The position numbers and the translations under genes are program-made. Shown piece after piece: positions 1 through 9,157 of a stretch of DNA of 64,000 bases; within the stretch, counting starts at the first letter, position 1, and every line of letters starts with the position of its first letter. The stretch lies in contig OY743184.1 in the NCBI GenBank assembly GCA_963555705.1, positions 21,069,859 to 21,133,858 on the forward strand, written 5' to 3'. The notes under the pieces are model-generated. The model worked only from the letters and a program-made list of their open reading frames with translations, searched no databases and had not been told where the DNA came from. The stretch comes from Ligustrum vulgare (lineage: Eukaryota > Streptophyta > Magnoliopsida > Lamiales > Oleaceae).

Positions 1-690
1 TGAGGTGTTTCTCAAATAATATAAAACTTGAATATATGTAAAGTATTCCGTAAACCGACCATATAGGCGGTGTCTACATAATGAAATAATTACCTTTCAT
101 GAGTGAGCGAGTCATATCTCCCAGTCAAGGTATTCATAATAGTGATCAAGTCATCGTCAAATCCAGTCAAGGTATTCATAATAGTCCAATCCGTTGCGAT
201 GATGAGTCATCTCCAGTTAAGGTATTCATAATAGTCCAATCCGTCACGGTATGACAATGATTATTTTACTTATACCTTGTTTAAAATCTTTAATTTATCT
301 TGTTGATCACATATTAATCGTTAAATAGTTGTGGATATTGTTAATGCTAATTATATAATTAATATGCATAATTATAATGAAACGATTTAAAATCTTATCA
401 CTATACCTACCAAGTTGGTGGACTTTTGTTAATTTTCACCAAGTTAGTGTTGGACATCATGATCACAACTGCAACCGTGCCTTTAATCTAAATTTTTCTA
501 TAGACTTGGAATTGATTTTATAATCTATGATGTATTTATGATTTTCTAACACCAAAAACACTAGGTTTGGAATATGAAACGTTGATTAGTAATAATCTGG
601 TTTCTGATACAGAGGTTCATCATTTAGATGCAACTGTAGAGCATACTCCCGTCATATTACTCAATAGGCTAGAGGCTCGTGCTGATAACG
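1..690 (-). mobile_element. Internal fragment of copia-like LTR element, off left edge
   Basis: This stretch lies immediately downstream, on the minus strand, of an LTR end followed by a primer-binding-like sequence, so it should be the 5' internal region of the element whose LTR is at 691-987. I could not read a gag frame in it; it is AT-rich with many stops. The call rests on position next to the LTR/PBS junction rather than on protein similarity. The leftmost 250 bases hold short direct repeats that may belong to a different insertion. Confidence 0.35.
121..246. repeat. Three imperfect direct repeats, about 41-50 bp apart
   Basis: A motif beginning CCAGTCAAGGTATTCATAAT occurs at 121 and 163 and, with one change, at 213. 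The second and third copies also share a following CCAATCCG. The interval between copies is 42 then 50 bases and contains short GATCAAG/GATGAGTC words. No coding sense. It looks like a small local tandem amplification inside a repetitive region. Confidence 0.7.
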
Positions 691-987
691 TGTTGTGAAA
701 CTATCAAAATTCTAAACACAAGAATTAGAGAGAGATTGAGAACTAGAGAGAAGGAGGAGAATTCTTTCTTGATCAAGAATTGGTACAACAAATTCAAGTA
801 ATTCCTACCTCTATTTATAGGGAAGGAAAAGTCATTCATTACATTAATTTACAATATAACTTGGGTGGAAATTAGGTATAAAATTAGTGGTGGATTTCTT
901 AATAATTTCCATAATTATTTATAACAAATTGTATAATTTTGATTGTAATGAAAGTCTTTAATCTTCTCTCTTTTTGCATATGTGTCA
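691..987 (-). mobile_element. LTR of a copia-like element (minus strand) with adjacent PBS-like site
   Basis: Read on the minus strand, the segment runs from about TGACACATATGC near 987, through a strong plant TATA box (CTATAAATAGAG near 811-822), to an end in TTTCACAACA at 691. It is followed at once by CGTTATCAGCACGAG, a leader/primer-site sequence I associate with plant copia elements. The TATA-to-end distance of about 120 bases fits R-U5. The outer (987) boundary is uncertain and no target-site duplication could be checked because the partner LTR is outside the window. Confidence 0.5.
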
Positions 988-2015
988 ACCTCGATTATTT
1001 TTTATTGCATTCTTATGCTTAACTTTAAGTACGTCTTGTCTTCGATTACAGTTTGTTAAAAATTTGTTTTTATGGCGTACAAATATTGTCTCTCGTGCTT
1101 TTATTAAGCAGAAAAATAAAATAAATATATAATAAAGACGACACCTTTATTTCTCATTTCAAATCACTAATAAAATATTTTGGACAACAATCGTCTAAAT
1201 TTGTTAATCAAATGAAGATTAAGAATAAAAAATTAAGAACAATATATAATAGAAACACAACTGAAAAAACGAGTAAATTGGAGATATTCATTGTAACTAA
1301 AAAGTAGTTTAATTAACAAAAATTGTTCTAAAATATCCTTCTCGTTGTACTACATAGAGCAAGAAATTGAACAATTTTCCTGCATCTGCCATTTAATTAT
1401 ATTTGCTAAGAGAAATGTTATTTTTAGAAATGCCATTTAATTATATTTGAGTATAACATTAATTCACTCTTGAATTATTTAACATTTTTGACCAACAGTA
1501 TTAATTCTTACTTAATTCAGTATCTGTTTGTTAAAAGAAATTTGTTTATGAAAAATATGTTGTTTTCGAGTAAAATATTTAATTGAAAAGTGGTTTAAAA
1601 AAATGTATATGATTAAAAAGTAATTTAAAAAATGTGTTATTTATAAACTTGTGTATAAATAAATTATCAAGTAGAATCTTGTAATCTTGATTAAAAAAAT
1701 AAAATAATTGTACAGTGATACTTTAAAGAACATACTTTAATTTGTCAAGGTTCATTGAACATGTTTAATGTCAAATCTTATACTGATCCCTATAGAATCA
1801 ATCTGTGGAGTCCCTAATTAAGTGGAAATAATTTGACCATATGAGGTACAAAAAATATAACTTCAAAAAATAAAAATATAAGTCCTTTTTAGTAGAAATC
1901 AAAATTTAGATTTTAAGTTAAATCAAAGTCAATAATCAATCTCACATATTTTATTGGATCAACAATTTTTTAACCATAAATCTTATAAATTTTTATCAAA
2001 TTTACTAAAAAACTA
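988..2015. other. AT-rich stretch, no gene seen
   Basis: No open frame with recognisable content on either strand. Bases 1885-2010 resemble, in reverse orientation, the internal AT-rich body of the Tourist-like MITE that starts at 2016, so this part may be an older copy of the same family. Confidence 0.5.
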
Positions 2016-2221
2016 GCCCTTGTTTGGTAATAATAAAAATCAGATTTTTAGTGAATTTTGATAAAAATTGATAAAACATGTGATTGAAAAGTTGTGATTG
2101 ACAAATTCTGAATCCTTAAAAAGTATAATTAAAATTAAATATTATCTTTAAATTAGATTAAAATCTAAAACTACAAAATAGGATTCTAATTTTAAACTTT
2201 TAGTCTCCATTAAATACGGGC
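2016..2221. mobile_element. Tourist-like MITE, about 206 bp
   Basis: Begins GCCCTTGTTTGGTAAT and ends in a degenerate CGGGC. The body contains the AAAATCAGATTTTTAGT and TTGATAAAA words that recur in the other MITEs of this window. Flanking trinucleotides are CTA on the left and ATA on the right, a decayed version of the TTA-type target duplication seen at better preserved copies. Confidence 0.55.
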
Positions 2222-2405
2222 ATAATATCTAACCTGAGAAAAAAATTCTCAAATTTGAATGGGAGTCAAGGGAACCTACTGGCCCACCTCCTAGCCACTT
2301 TATAAAACGTCAACCCATTGAAGCAATAATTGGAGCATCTCTTCCGATAAAAATAAAAATAAAAATAAAATAAATAAAATAAAATAAAAAATAAAATTAT
2401 AATTG

Positions 2406-2904
2406 GAGCATCTCCAATGCATAAGGCAAATTGGAGTTTATCTGACAATAAAATAGAAGAATTTATAGATAACGTGGATAAATAAACGGAGAAATCTAAA
2501 ATTTACTCTTCAATAATTACTTCTATATTTACATAATATAGATTATGTGACTTTTTTTTTATTAATTTAAAATTAAATACTTTGCATAAATCAAGCCTTA
2601 TTCCTATGATTTCTCACTGGATAATGAGTCCAAATAAAAATAACTTGTATCATACAATCTGATTAACCAACGTCATTATTTATAATAATTAAATAATTAA
2701 ATAATAAAAAATAATAATGACTCGCCATGTCCTATGGAGCGTTTAGACGTAGACGGAGTACTATACAATGTCTATTTTTTAAGTCACGCCAGCTTAACAT
2801 TGTAATTCACGTTGTGCATTGGAGATGTATTTTTAACATAATTCGTCTATTTATTGACGTGTCAAGTCTTTTTTCTCAATCCATGGAGTGTATTGGAGAT
2901 GCTC
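2406..2904. mobile_element. MITE-like element with GAGCATCTCCAAT terminal inverted repeats
   Basis: The left end GAGCATCTCCAATGC at 2406 is matched by an inverted copy ending at 2904, a perfect 13-base inverted repeat about 500 bp apart. A second internal ATTGGAGATG is present near 2819. The interior is non-coding. The left border lies beside an extra partial copy of GGAGCATCTC at about 2331, separated by an AT-rich (AAAAT)n tract. Superfamily not assigned. Confidence 0.6.
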
Positions 2905-2977
2905 TTATTGCAATAGCATTATAGGGTGACTATATTGTCACTACAAAAATTATTTTCTAGACCACAAATTTAAATAA

Positions 2978-3720
2978 CTAGTGTTACACCCTTACGATGT
3001 ACGGTCATTTGTTACTCACATATATCGAATTTAGATGTTAATAAACGAAATAAATATCTAACTAAAAATGTAAAAACGAAGGAAAGCAATTAATTTTAAA
3101 AAAATGTACAATTACACATGCCTTAATTTTTTTACGATTCGTATGTTTACCATTCTAAGAAATTCACGTTCAGAATTTTATTAAAACGAAAAGGAAAATA
3201 AAAAATAGATCAATGAACGCTCCTATTTTATTCTCTTTCATTTTCTATTTTTAAAGAAAAATATTCATGTGATACTGATAACGTTTTTTTTAATTTTTTT
3301 AAGAATTAAAAAAAATTATAATTAATTTTCAAATGTTAACATATGAAATGAATATTTAATTAAGGATGAGAAATGAAAGAAGACAATTAATTACAAAATG
3401 TCCAATTACACATACCTTAATTTTTTTTTTCTTTTTTTACGGTTTGTATGTTTACCATTCCAGAAAATTTATTTAAATATTGTAATTTAAATTGAGAAAA
3501 CAAAATTACATTTAAATAGAATTTGTAATAAATGAAAAAATAGATATATCTGTGATATACGCTCATAATTTTATTAAAATAAAAAGGAAAAATAGATCGA
3601 TGAACGATCATATTTTATTCTCTTTCGTTTTCTATTTTTAAAGAAAAATATATATATATATATATTCTTTTTGGAAAGATGAAATATTTTTTGTGATAAT
3701 TACTTTTTGAATTATGTTAA
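2978..3720 (-). mobile_element. Non-autonomous Helitron, 3' end (copy A)
   Basis: On the minus strand the element ends CTAG followed by T at 2978/2977, preceded by a hairpin-forming CCGTACATCGTAAGG (about 2989-3004), the terminal organisation of Helitrons (hairpin about ten bases before CTRR, insertion before T). The last 150 bases match the tail of a second Helitron ending at 53,220. The body is two tandem related units, about 2,990-3,310 and 3,310-3,650, each with the TTCATTTTCTATTTTTAAAG-type block. I could not find its 5' TC end; it may be truncated near 3,700. Confidence 0.65.
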
Positions 3721-4335
3721 ATGGAACTCATTTGCACTATTTAAAACAAATTAGGATTTTCACTGTATATTTCTTATATCATCATCACCATCATTAGTCC
3801 TCCTCTTTCTCCTTCTCCTTTCTATTTATTTTATTTGATTTAATTATAATGATAAATTATCTATTTTAAATTATTTTAATAAAAAAATAAAATGTAAGGA
3901 TCTTTAGCGCAAAGAAAGATCATTGAGGGTCCAAATACTAATATTTAAACAATATGGACTATTTGTGCAACAAAGGCAAAAAATAGGGATGTTTTCCAGA
4001 AATTATACATATTTGATGGAAAAACTTGACGTAATAAGATGGTAAGGACAATCAACAAGAAAATGTTGAAATGAGGGCGTAAATGCCAAATTTGAAATAA
4101 TAGGGATGATTTGCACAATAAGTGCAAACGATAAAGACGTTTTGCTTTATTTACCCAAAAATTTGCAACAGTGGGTAGACTATGAACTTGACAATCAACT
4201 TACGGAGGACCAGCTATTCTTTTTTATAATAATAATAATAATAATAACAACAACAACAACAACAATCATCCAGCTATTTTCTCACCAATTGATGGACATT
4301 TTTTACCCCAGAAATTAGTTTTGTTGACTCTCAGC
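3721..4335. other. AT-rich stretch with ATA/ACA microsatellite
   Basis: No gene recognised. A compound microsatellite, (ATA)n then (ACA)n, occupies about 4227-4265. The short open frames here are low-complexity translations. Confidence 0.5.
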
Positions 4336-4830
4336 TAGAGATGACAATGAGTAGAGTATGGGCCGGGTTTGGAAAACTCATACCTTATCCTCTAGAGATT
4401 TATAATATTCATACCCTACTCATATACCCACTTAAGAGTGGCTGGTCGGATGCAGGTAGGGTGCGAGTATACTTTTATACCCATTTAAAATCCGTTACAT
4501 ATTTTAATTTTAATATATATTTTTTATTTTTTTTTGTCATTGGTAATGAAGTAAAAATATAACAATATCCATTGTCCAAAAATAAATAAACTTCAATTGT
4601 CCAAAAATAAGCAAATATAAAAGAGTTTACTTGTCAAAAATTATATACTGTTAATATTTAAATACAATAATTTTTTGAAAAAAAAATTAACGGGAATATG
4701 AGTTGTGTATGAGTTTTTCTACAATACTCATACCCTACCCATACTCATGTCGAGTTTTTAAATATATACCTATACCTTACCCACAACCCATTGGGTAGCG
4801 TAATTTCTGCCCATTTGTGTCCGGTACTCA
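4336..4830. mobile_element. hAT-like MITE, degraded copy (same family as 54145-54784)
   Basis: The left end TAGAGATGACAATGAG corresponds to TAGTGATGTCAATGGG of the well preserved copy at 54,145. Both share repeated GGGT/ACCC-rich words at each end (CATACCCTACCC, ATACCCA, GTCCGGTACTC). The right terminus with GCCATCCCTA is missing, so the copy is truncated or rearranged near 4,830. Confidence 0.6.
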
Positions 4831-6139
4831 ACGAGTTTTGGTGTGTGGTTAAAAAGTGGTTTGGTGAATTGTGTTGTTTAAAAACATATTTTAAACATGT
4901 TTGTCAAACAAAGAAATCAATGTTTGCGACTGTTCGGCGGCCTGCTTTTTATTATAATCAAGTTTTTTTTTTTTAAAATGTAAAATATGTAGTTAAAAAG
5001 TGATTTAAAAAATGTGTAATTAAAAAATGGTATTGAAAATTGTAATGAATATAAATATTTAATATAAGCATGCCGTCGAACACATACTAAAGAAGATAAA
5101 TATAAATATTTTAATCCGATCATGAATTTTTCTATCAAAATCTTATAAAAATGTTGAAAAAAAAGCCCTTCGAGGCGGGGGCTAAATCTAAAAGGGTAAT
5201 TATATTAACACCACATTTTTTGTTATGTGCACCACAATTTAATTACAATGATAATCCTTAATTTTTATTAAATGTTGCATTTGTACCTCTTAATTTTTTT
5301 ATCTTATTTTTATCCTCAGTTTTTATTAATTAGCACAGTATATCGTGCTAACGATTGCTAAAGAATTTTTTAGGAGTAAAGAAATTGTTTTTATTTACCT
5401 CTCTAATATTTAAATAAGCAATAATTGTAAGAATTCAAAAAATATTTTTCTAATGTAATAGACTATCTGAAATAAATTTGTCAATAAAAGTAAGATATAT
5501 TAATTAATGATTAAAAATAATAATAGAACAAAAAATAATAAGAGAATAATTATCAAAGTAAGCAAAACAATAAAGACATTTATTGTAATTAAAATATGGT
5601 GTCATTAATAATAATTGTGGTTTGAATATAATTTTCCAATCTAAAAAAGAATCATGCGACTTTTCGGTATTGAAAACTGAAAAAGTCAATCAAACAAAAT
5701 CTCCCTCTTCAAATTAGTCAGAACAATCCACGACGGAGTTAACAAAACTGGAACATGTTCTCAAATATGAATATCCCACTTATTCTTTACAGCTCTAGGA
5801 GCACATTATATGGCTATATATAGTGTAATACAACCAGTTTTGCGGACCTTAAATGACATTAAAATCTCTTACACTTGTCATCTTTTTGGATATATCTTAT
5901 GTGGTAACCAAAATCCTCGTCATCTACAACTGTAGAGAACCAAGAAAAATAATTACCTATAATTCAAATAAAAAATTTAAATCGCTTTTTTGAGTTAGGA
6001 AACAGCAGCTACTTGCACCAAACACCACCAGCAACAGTAGGTCCATTGCTGTTCCCTCATGGACACCTACCCCCCAACTTGACTCCCACCACTCTCACTC
6101 AAATTCAATCATCAAACCATGTTGTTATTTCCACATTTA
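4831..6139. other. Non-coding AT-rich stretch
   Basis: I see no gene. Bases 4,840-5,180 contain GTGTGGTTAAAAAGTGG-type words typical of the long-AT MITEs elsewhere in the window, ending in AAAAAGCCCTTCGAGGC, so a decayed MITE is likely. The rest (5,200-6,130) holds nothing I can name. Confidence 0.4.
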
Positions 6140-6292
6140 GCCCATGTTTGGTCAAGACTTTTTACACAGCTTTGTTTTAAAATTCATTTTTAACTATATA
6201 TTTTTGTAGGATTCATCACTTTCATACTTTTCAACATTTTTTTAACCACATATTCTTTCGAAAATCCAATTTTTCCTACGCCAAACGAGCTC
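6140..6292. mobile_element. Tourist-like MITE, about 153 bp
   Basis: Starts GCCCATGTTTGGTCAAG after TTA and ends GCCAAACGAGCTC before TAA. The ends form an imperfect inverted repeat around the TGTTTGG core. The interior carries the TTTTTAACCACATATT word common to this family in the window. The duplication TTA/TAA differs by one base. Confidence 0.6.
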
Positions 6293-6414
6293 TAAATTCA
6301 AAATTCCCATAGAAAAATTGTTCCATCGATGTGATTGGGTTTGACACGAAATACTCAATAAAATGAAGAAGTACAATAGACCTTTCGATATCATTAATAA
6401 TAATAACATATTTA

Positions 6415-6584
6415 GCCCCTCTTTGGTATTAATAAAAATATTAATATTTTAGTAAATTTTGATAAAAGTTAATGAGATCTATGGTTAAAAATTTTGCAAG
6501 TCCCATAAAAAATGTAGTTAATATTAAATATTAACTTTAAAAATTAAATTAAAATCTGATTTTTTGTGTTAAAAAAAAAAGTGC
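6415..6584. mobile_element. Tourist-like MITE downstream of the AP2 gene
   Basis: Preceded by TTA, starting GCCCCTCTTTGG, with the family's TTGATAAAAGTTAATGAGAT body. The right end is eroded into an A-run and GTGC. It lies about 300 bases beyond the stop codon of the AP2/ERF gene. Confidence 0.55.
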
Positions 6585-6681
6585 TCAGTAAGCAAATTGA
6601 AAAATAATACGGTCTAAAAAATGAAAAATAAAAATTATGTTGCTTGTAGTATTCATTCATTATTCATTATAACGTACTAAC

Positions 6682-6742
6682 ATTCACAGTCAATCAAGAC
6701 TTGGTTCTTCGAGCTTGAAGTACCAGTTCGAGTGAACCTTCT
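6682..6742 (-). pseudogene. Degenerate copy of the 3' coding end of the AP2/ERF gene
   Basis: About 61 bases here align, with small gaps and substitutions, to 6875-6941, which encodes the C-terminal tail and EAR-like motif of the AP2/ERF protein. Shared words include ATCAAGACTTGG and a matching (A)ACCTTCT end. Read on the minus strand, the copy still encodes a PSLD-like end followed by a TGA, while the DLN motif is changed. It lies 190 bases downstream of its source and is not joined to any AP2 domain. It is either a local partial duplication or the last trace of a tandem paralogue. Confidence 0.55.
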
Positions 6743-6876
6743 ATATGATACCCGAAAAGCATTTAATAATATATTCGAGAAGGTAGATTAGATTTTACCG
6801 GACGGAAAGGAAAAACTTAAAGTTTTGCTCATTATCCAGTCGGGTGTAGTTCAGTCGTATAAGAGCCAAATATTAT

Positions 6877-7362
6877 TCACCAGTAATCAAGACTTGGATC
6901 ATCGGCTTCTGGCTTGGGCTTCTGGTTCAAGTCAACCTTCTCTTGAAACCAAGAAGTTTGCAAAGACGGATTTGCATGGTCCTTCGATTGTGTGGCAATA
7001 ATTGAATTACAGTGAAGAGCATCAACTCTGGCACCAACCTCCGCCGCCAACTGCCTTATCGCCGCAGCGGACAGATCTTTAAGTCCACCGGCGGCGATTT
7101 CATCTGGGAAATTCAGCTTAGCAGATGGACCCCGAAGATAGTACACGGCGGTGTCATAAGCCCTGGCCGCCGCCACAGCAGTGGAATAAGATCCCAGCCA
7201 TATTCTTGATCTTTTATTTGGTTCTCTAATCTCAGCCACCCACTTTCCCCATTTACGCATCCTTATCCCTTTATATGGCTTCTCGTTTTTTCTCTTGCTC
7301 CCCACCGATGAACAGGAGCTCCTCCCTCCTGCAGCAGCACCACCTCCGCCGCCGCTCTCCAT
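6877..7362 (-). CDS. AP2/ERF transcription factor, DREB-type with EAR-like motif (ERF group II-like)
   Basis: Predicted 161-residue nuclear DNA-binding protein, a single exon as is usual for the family. A Gly/Ala-rich N-terminus (residues 4-13) and a basic stretch (KRK at 23-25, a possible nuclear localisation signal) precede one AP2 domain at about 30-86. It contains the [10 protein letters not shown] core, the WLG element and a [18 protein letters not shown] helix end. The domain has Val and Glu at the positions (14 and 19) that distinguish DREB from ERF types. Near the C-terminus, DLNQKP (144-149) matches the DLNxxP repression motif, which in established knowledge recruits TOPLESS/SAP18-type co-repressors. 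The domain sequence and this motif together resemble Arabidopsis ERF group II (DREB A-5). The start is the first ATG after a C-run, and no upstream in-frame alternative is needed. The gene looks intact. Function as a stress-response repressor is inferred from the family. Confidence 0.93.
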   Translation of the reverse strand: MESGGGGGAAAGGRSSCSSVGSKRKNEKPYKGIRMRKWGKWVAEIREPNKRSRIWLGSYSTAVAAARAYDTAVYYLRGPSAKLNFPDEIAAGGLKDLSAAAIRQLAAEVGARVDALHCNSIIATQSKDHANPSLQTSWFQEKVDLNQKPKPEADDPSLDYW

Positions 7363-7369
7363 TTCTCTC

Positions 7370-7386
7370 GGGGGGGGGGGGGGGGT

Positions 7387-7443
<57 letters not shown>
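7370..7443 (-). promoter_or_regulatory. C16 tract plus (GA)n microsatellite in the 5' leader of the AP2 gene
   Basis: Sixteen G on the plus strand (7370-7385) read as a C16 tract starting 7 bases upstream of the ATG. A short AT-rich spacer and then a CT repeat of about 49 bases (7395-7443, GA repeat in the sense strand) follow. GA repeats in plant leaders and promoters are known binding sites of BPC/GAGA-type factors. The C16 run could form an i-motif in the sense strand or a G-quadruplex in the template. Both tracts should be length-polymorphic. Confidence 0.7.
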
Positions 7444-7446
<3 letters not shown>

Positions 7447-7466
7447 CGGATACTGTTGTGCTCTCC

Positions 7467-7477
7467 ATATAATATAA
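7467..7477 (-). promoter_or_regulatory. Candidate TATA box of the AP2/ERF gene
   Basis: On the minus strand the segment reads TTATATTATATGG, about 105 bases upstream of the ATG and about 24-30 bases upstream of the GA repeat, placing transcription start within or just before the repeat. A further purine-rich GAGAGAGGCAGAGAGG region lies upstream (7501-7555). Inference from position only. Confidence 0.45.
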
Positions 7478-7710
7478 GACAGAATCCAACTATCTAAGAA
7501 GGGGTATAGAGAGAGGCAGAGAGGCAGAGAGACAGAGACAGAGAGAAAAAAGAGCTGAGGGAGTTGTGGCGTTGCGCCTTGGGCAGCCTACTTGAGCATT
7601 AAGGTCGTTGTCATGTGTTATCTTAAAAACAATATATTCTACGAGGAAAATAATAAACTTAAAAGTTGCACCGACACAACAATCTTTCTCTATATATTAA
7701 TAGAGGAATC

Positions 7711-7890
7711 TAAGGCTGGTTTGCCCTCAAATTTTGAAAAATCAAGTTTTTAAAACACTCACTTTCAATCATCCATTTCAGTCCTATCCACAATATTTAA
7801 CTTTTCAAATAATTTTTAACCACACATTATCTCAAAAATACTATTCTAAACCACAATTTTCCCAAAAAATTGGGAGTCAAACAAGAGCTA
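7711..7890. mobile_element. MITE-like element upstream of the AP2 gene, about 180 bp
   Basis: Starts AGGCTGGTTTGCC and ends GTCAAACAAGAGCT, an imperfect inverted pair of the GGTTTG type. The interior has TTTTTAACCACACATT as in the other long-AT MITEs. It sits about 350 bases upstream of the AP2 start codon, so it could contribute to the distal promoter. Confidence 0.5.
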
Positions 7891-8103
7891 ATTATATACC
7901 ACTTTTTTTATAGTGTGTTTGACCAATAGTTTAAAAATTGTTGTTTAAAAACAGTTACGTGACAATATTTTATTGCTTTTATTAACACGTAAAAATACTC
8001 AATTCAAAACCCAATATAGAAAGGATTATACTATTTGTACACACGAAGAAGACTTACACATTCCCTTACACACACTCTTAAAATGGGTGGGGCCCCAAAT
8101 ATT

Positions 8104-9019
8104 TGTTGGATATTGGTTAATAAATCGAGAATTGAAAATCGATTAAAGTGACTTCGTGTCGACTTCGGCCAAATACTCAAAACCTCGACTCAATCCGTTT
8201 AGGCAAAATTGTTTGCCACTTCGGGGCGCACAAACGGGGATCGACCTGCCGGTTAGGTCGCGGGGGGCTCGGGGGCAACGCCCCCGAAAGAGAATTTTGA
8301 TTTCTCTGCATGTATTAAAGGGTATATTTGGCATTTCGAAAACCAATATCGGATGAATGAGAAATTACGAAAAATGACGAAGATCAGGTCAAAATATTTG
8401 ACCGTGCGACCGCATGGTTGGGAAACCGTGCGATCACACGTCAAATTTAATTTTGGTTTTTTGAATAAGACCGTGCGACCGCACGATCTATAACCGTGCG
8501 GCCGCACGGTTGTCCGGTCACAAGACACCTTTTCATAAAGGTGCATTGTTTGGAAATGGTGCATGGTTTGGGCCTCAACCATTTCGTCCACACCCTTTCA
8601 TGATCTATAAATAGGACCTTTTGGGTGTCCTATTCCTCACTTTTTGATATGCAAAACATCTCTCATCCTTACTTCTCTCCAAAATCAAAACTCATTTCAT
8701 TTGTTTTGATTTTCATTCATTGCATCATTTGGAGTACATAAAGCCTAAATTTGGTTCGTTGTACTTGTGTTTTGGAGTGCTACAAACACAAGTGAAGCCG
8801 TTGTATCTTGGGAGTCGATTGCCGAAATCCGTAGGCACCGTTGCGGGGCAAATTCGACTTAAGGACAAAGAATCCAACTCTTACCTCGGCTTTGTTCCTT
8901 CTTTTCTTCTTCTTCTTATTTGTGTTTTTCTTTGCCGTTACTCTGTCCAATATTCGGCAAGGATTTACAAAACATCATTATACTTATTTTGGCATCACTA
9001 TTCACAAATCCACCCAACA
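8104..9019 (+). mobile_element. Solo LTR, 916 bp, TSD ATATT
   Basis: Begins TGTTGGATATTGG and ends CACCCAACA, bounded by ATATT at 8099-8103 and 9020-9024, an exact 5-base target duplication, with no internal region. It carries a plant TATA box (CTATAAATAGGA near 8604-8615). Upstream of that (8,398-8,511) is a set of CCGTGCGACCGCA-type repeats, culminating in the perfect 20-base palindrome at 8492-8511. A second member of the family is the solo LTR at 62,159-63,004. The parental superfamily is not identified; gypsy is likely from the length. Confidence 0.88.
8398..8511. repeat. GC-rich self-complementary motif array in solo LTR
   Basis: Four copies of an ACCGTGCGNCCGCANGGT-type motif lie in about 115 bases of otherwise AT-rich sequence. 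The last (8492-8511) is a perfect 20-base palindrome centred on GCGGCCGC. Copies are separated by AAATTTAATTTTGG-like AT-rich spacers. They sit about 95 bases upstream of the LTR TATA box, as an enhancer array would. Confidence 0.75.
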
Positions 9020-9043
9020 ATATTTTATTATGAGTAATATTAT

Positions 9044-9157
9044 TTTACCACACAGTGTCACACTGGGTGTCACCCTCCTCACATAGGAGGTGGGGCCGCT
9101 CATTATGAGGGCAGTCCACACACAGTCATGTCAGGGTGTGGCACGTAGTGTGGTAAA
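9044..9157. mobile_element. Small MITE (inner element B), about 114 bp
   Basis: Ends TTTACCACAC (9044-9053) and GTGTGGTAAA (9148-9157) are a perfect 10-base inverted repeat, with further complementary GTGTCACAC/GGTGTGGCAC blocks. It contains GGAGGTGGGGCCGC in the middle. It is located inside element A, on the right side of the solo LTR. Confidence 0.6.

Noticed and set aside
4341..4562. 73-codon frame with tryptophan and glycine-rich start
   Set aside because: It is inside the degraded hAT-like MITE whose GGGTATGGG words generate the peptide.
8143..8591. Several short frames on both strands at 8.1-9.1 kb and again at 62.2-63.0 kb
   Set aside because: They lie wholly in solo LTRs and differ between the two family members; no start or domain supports them.
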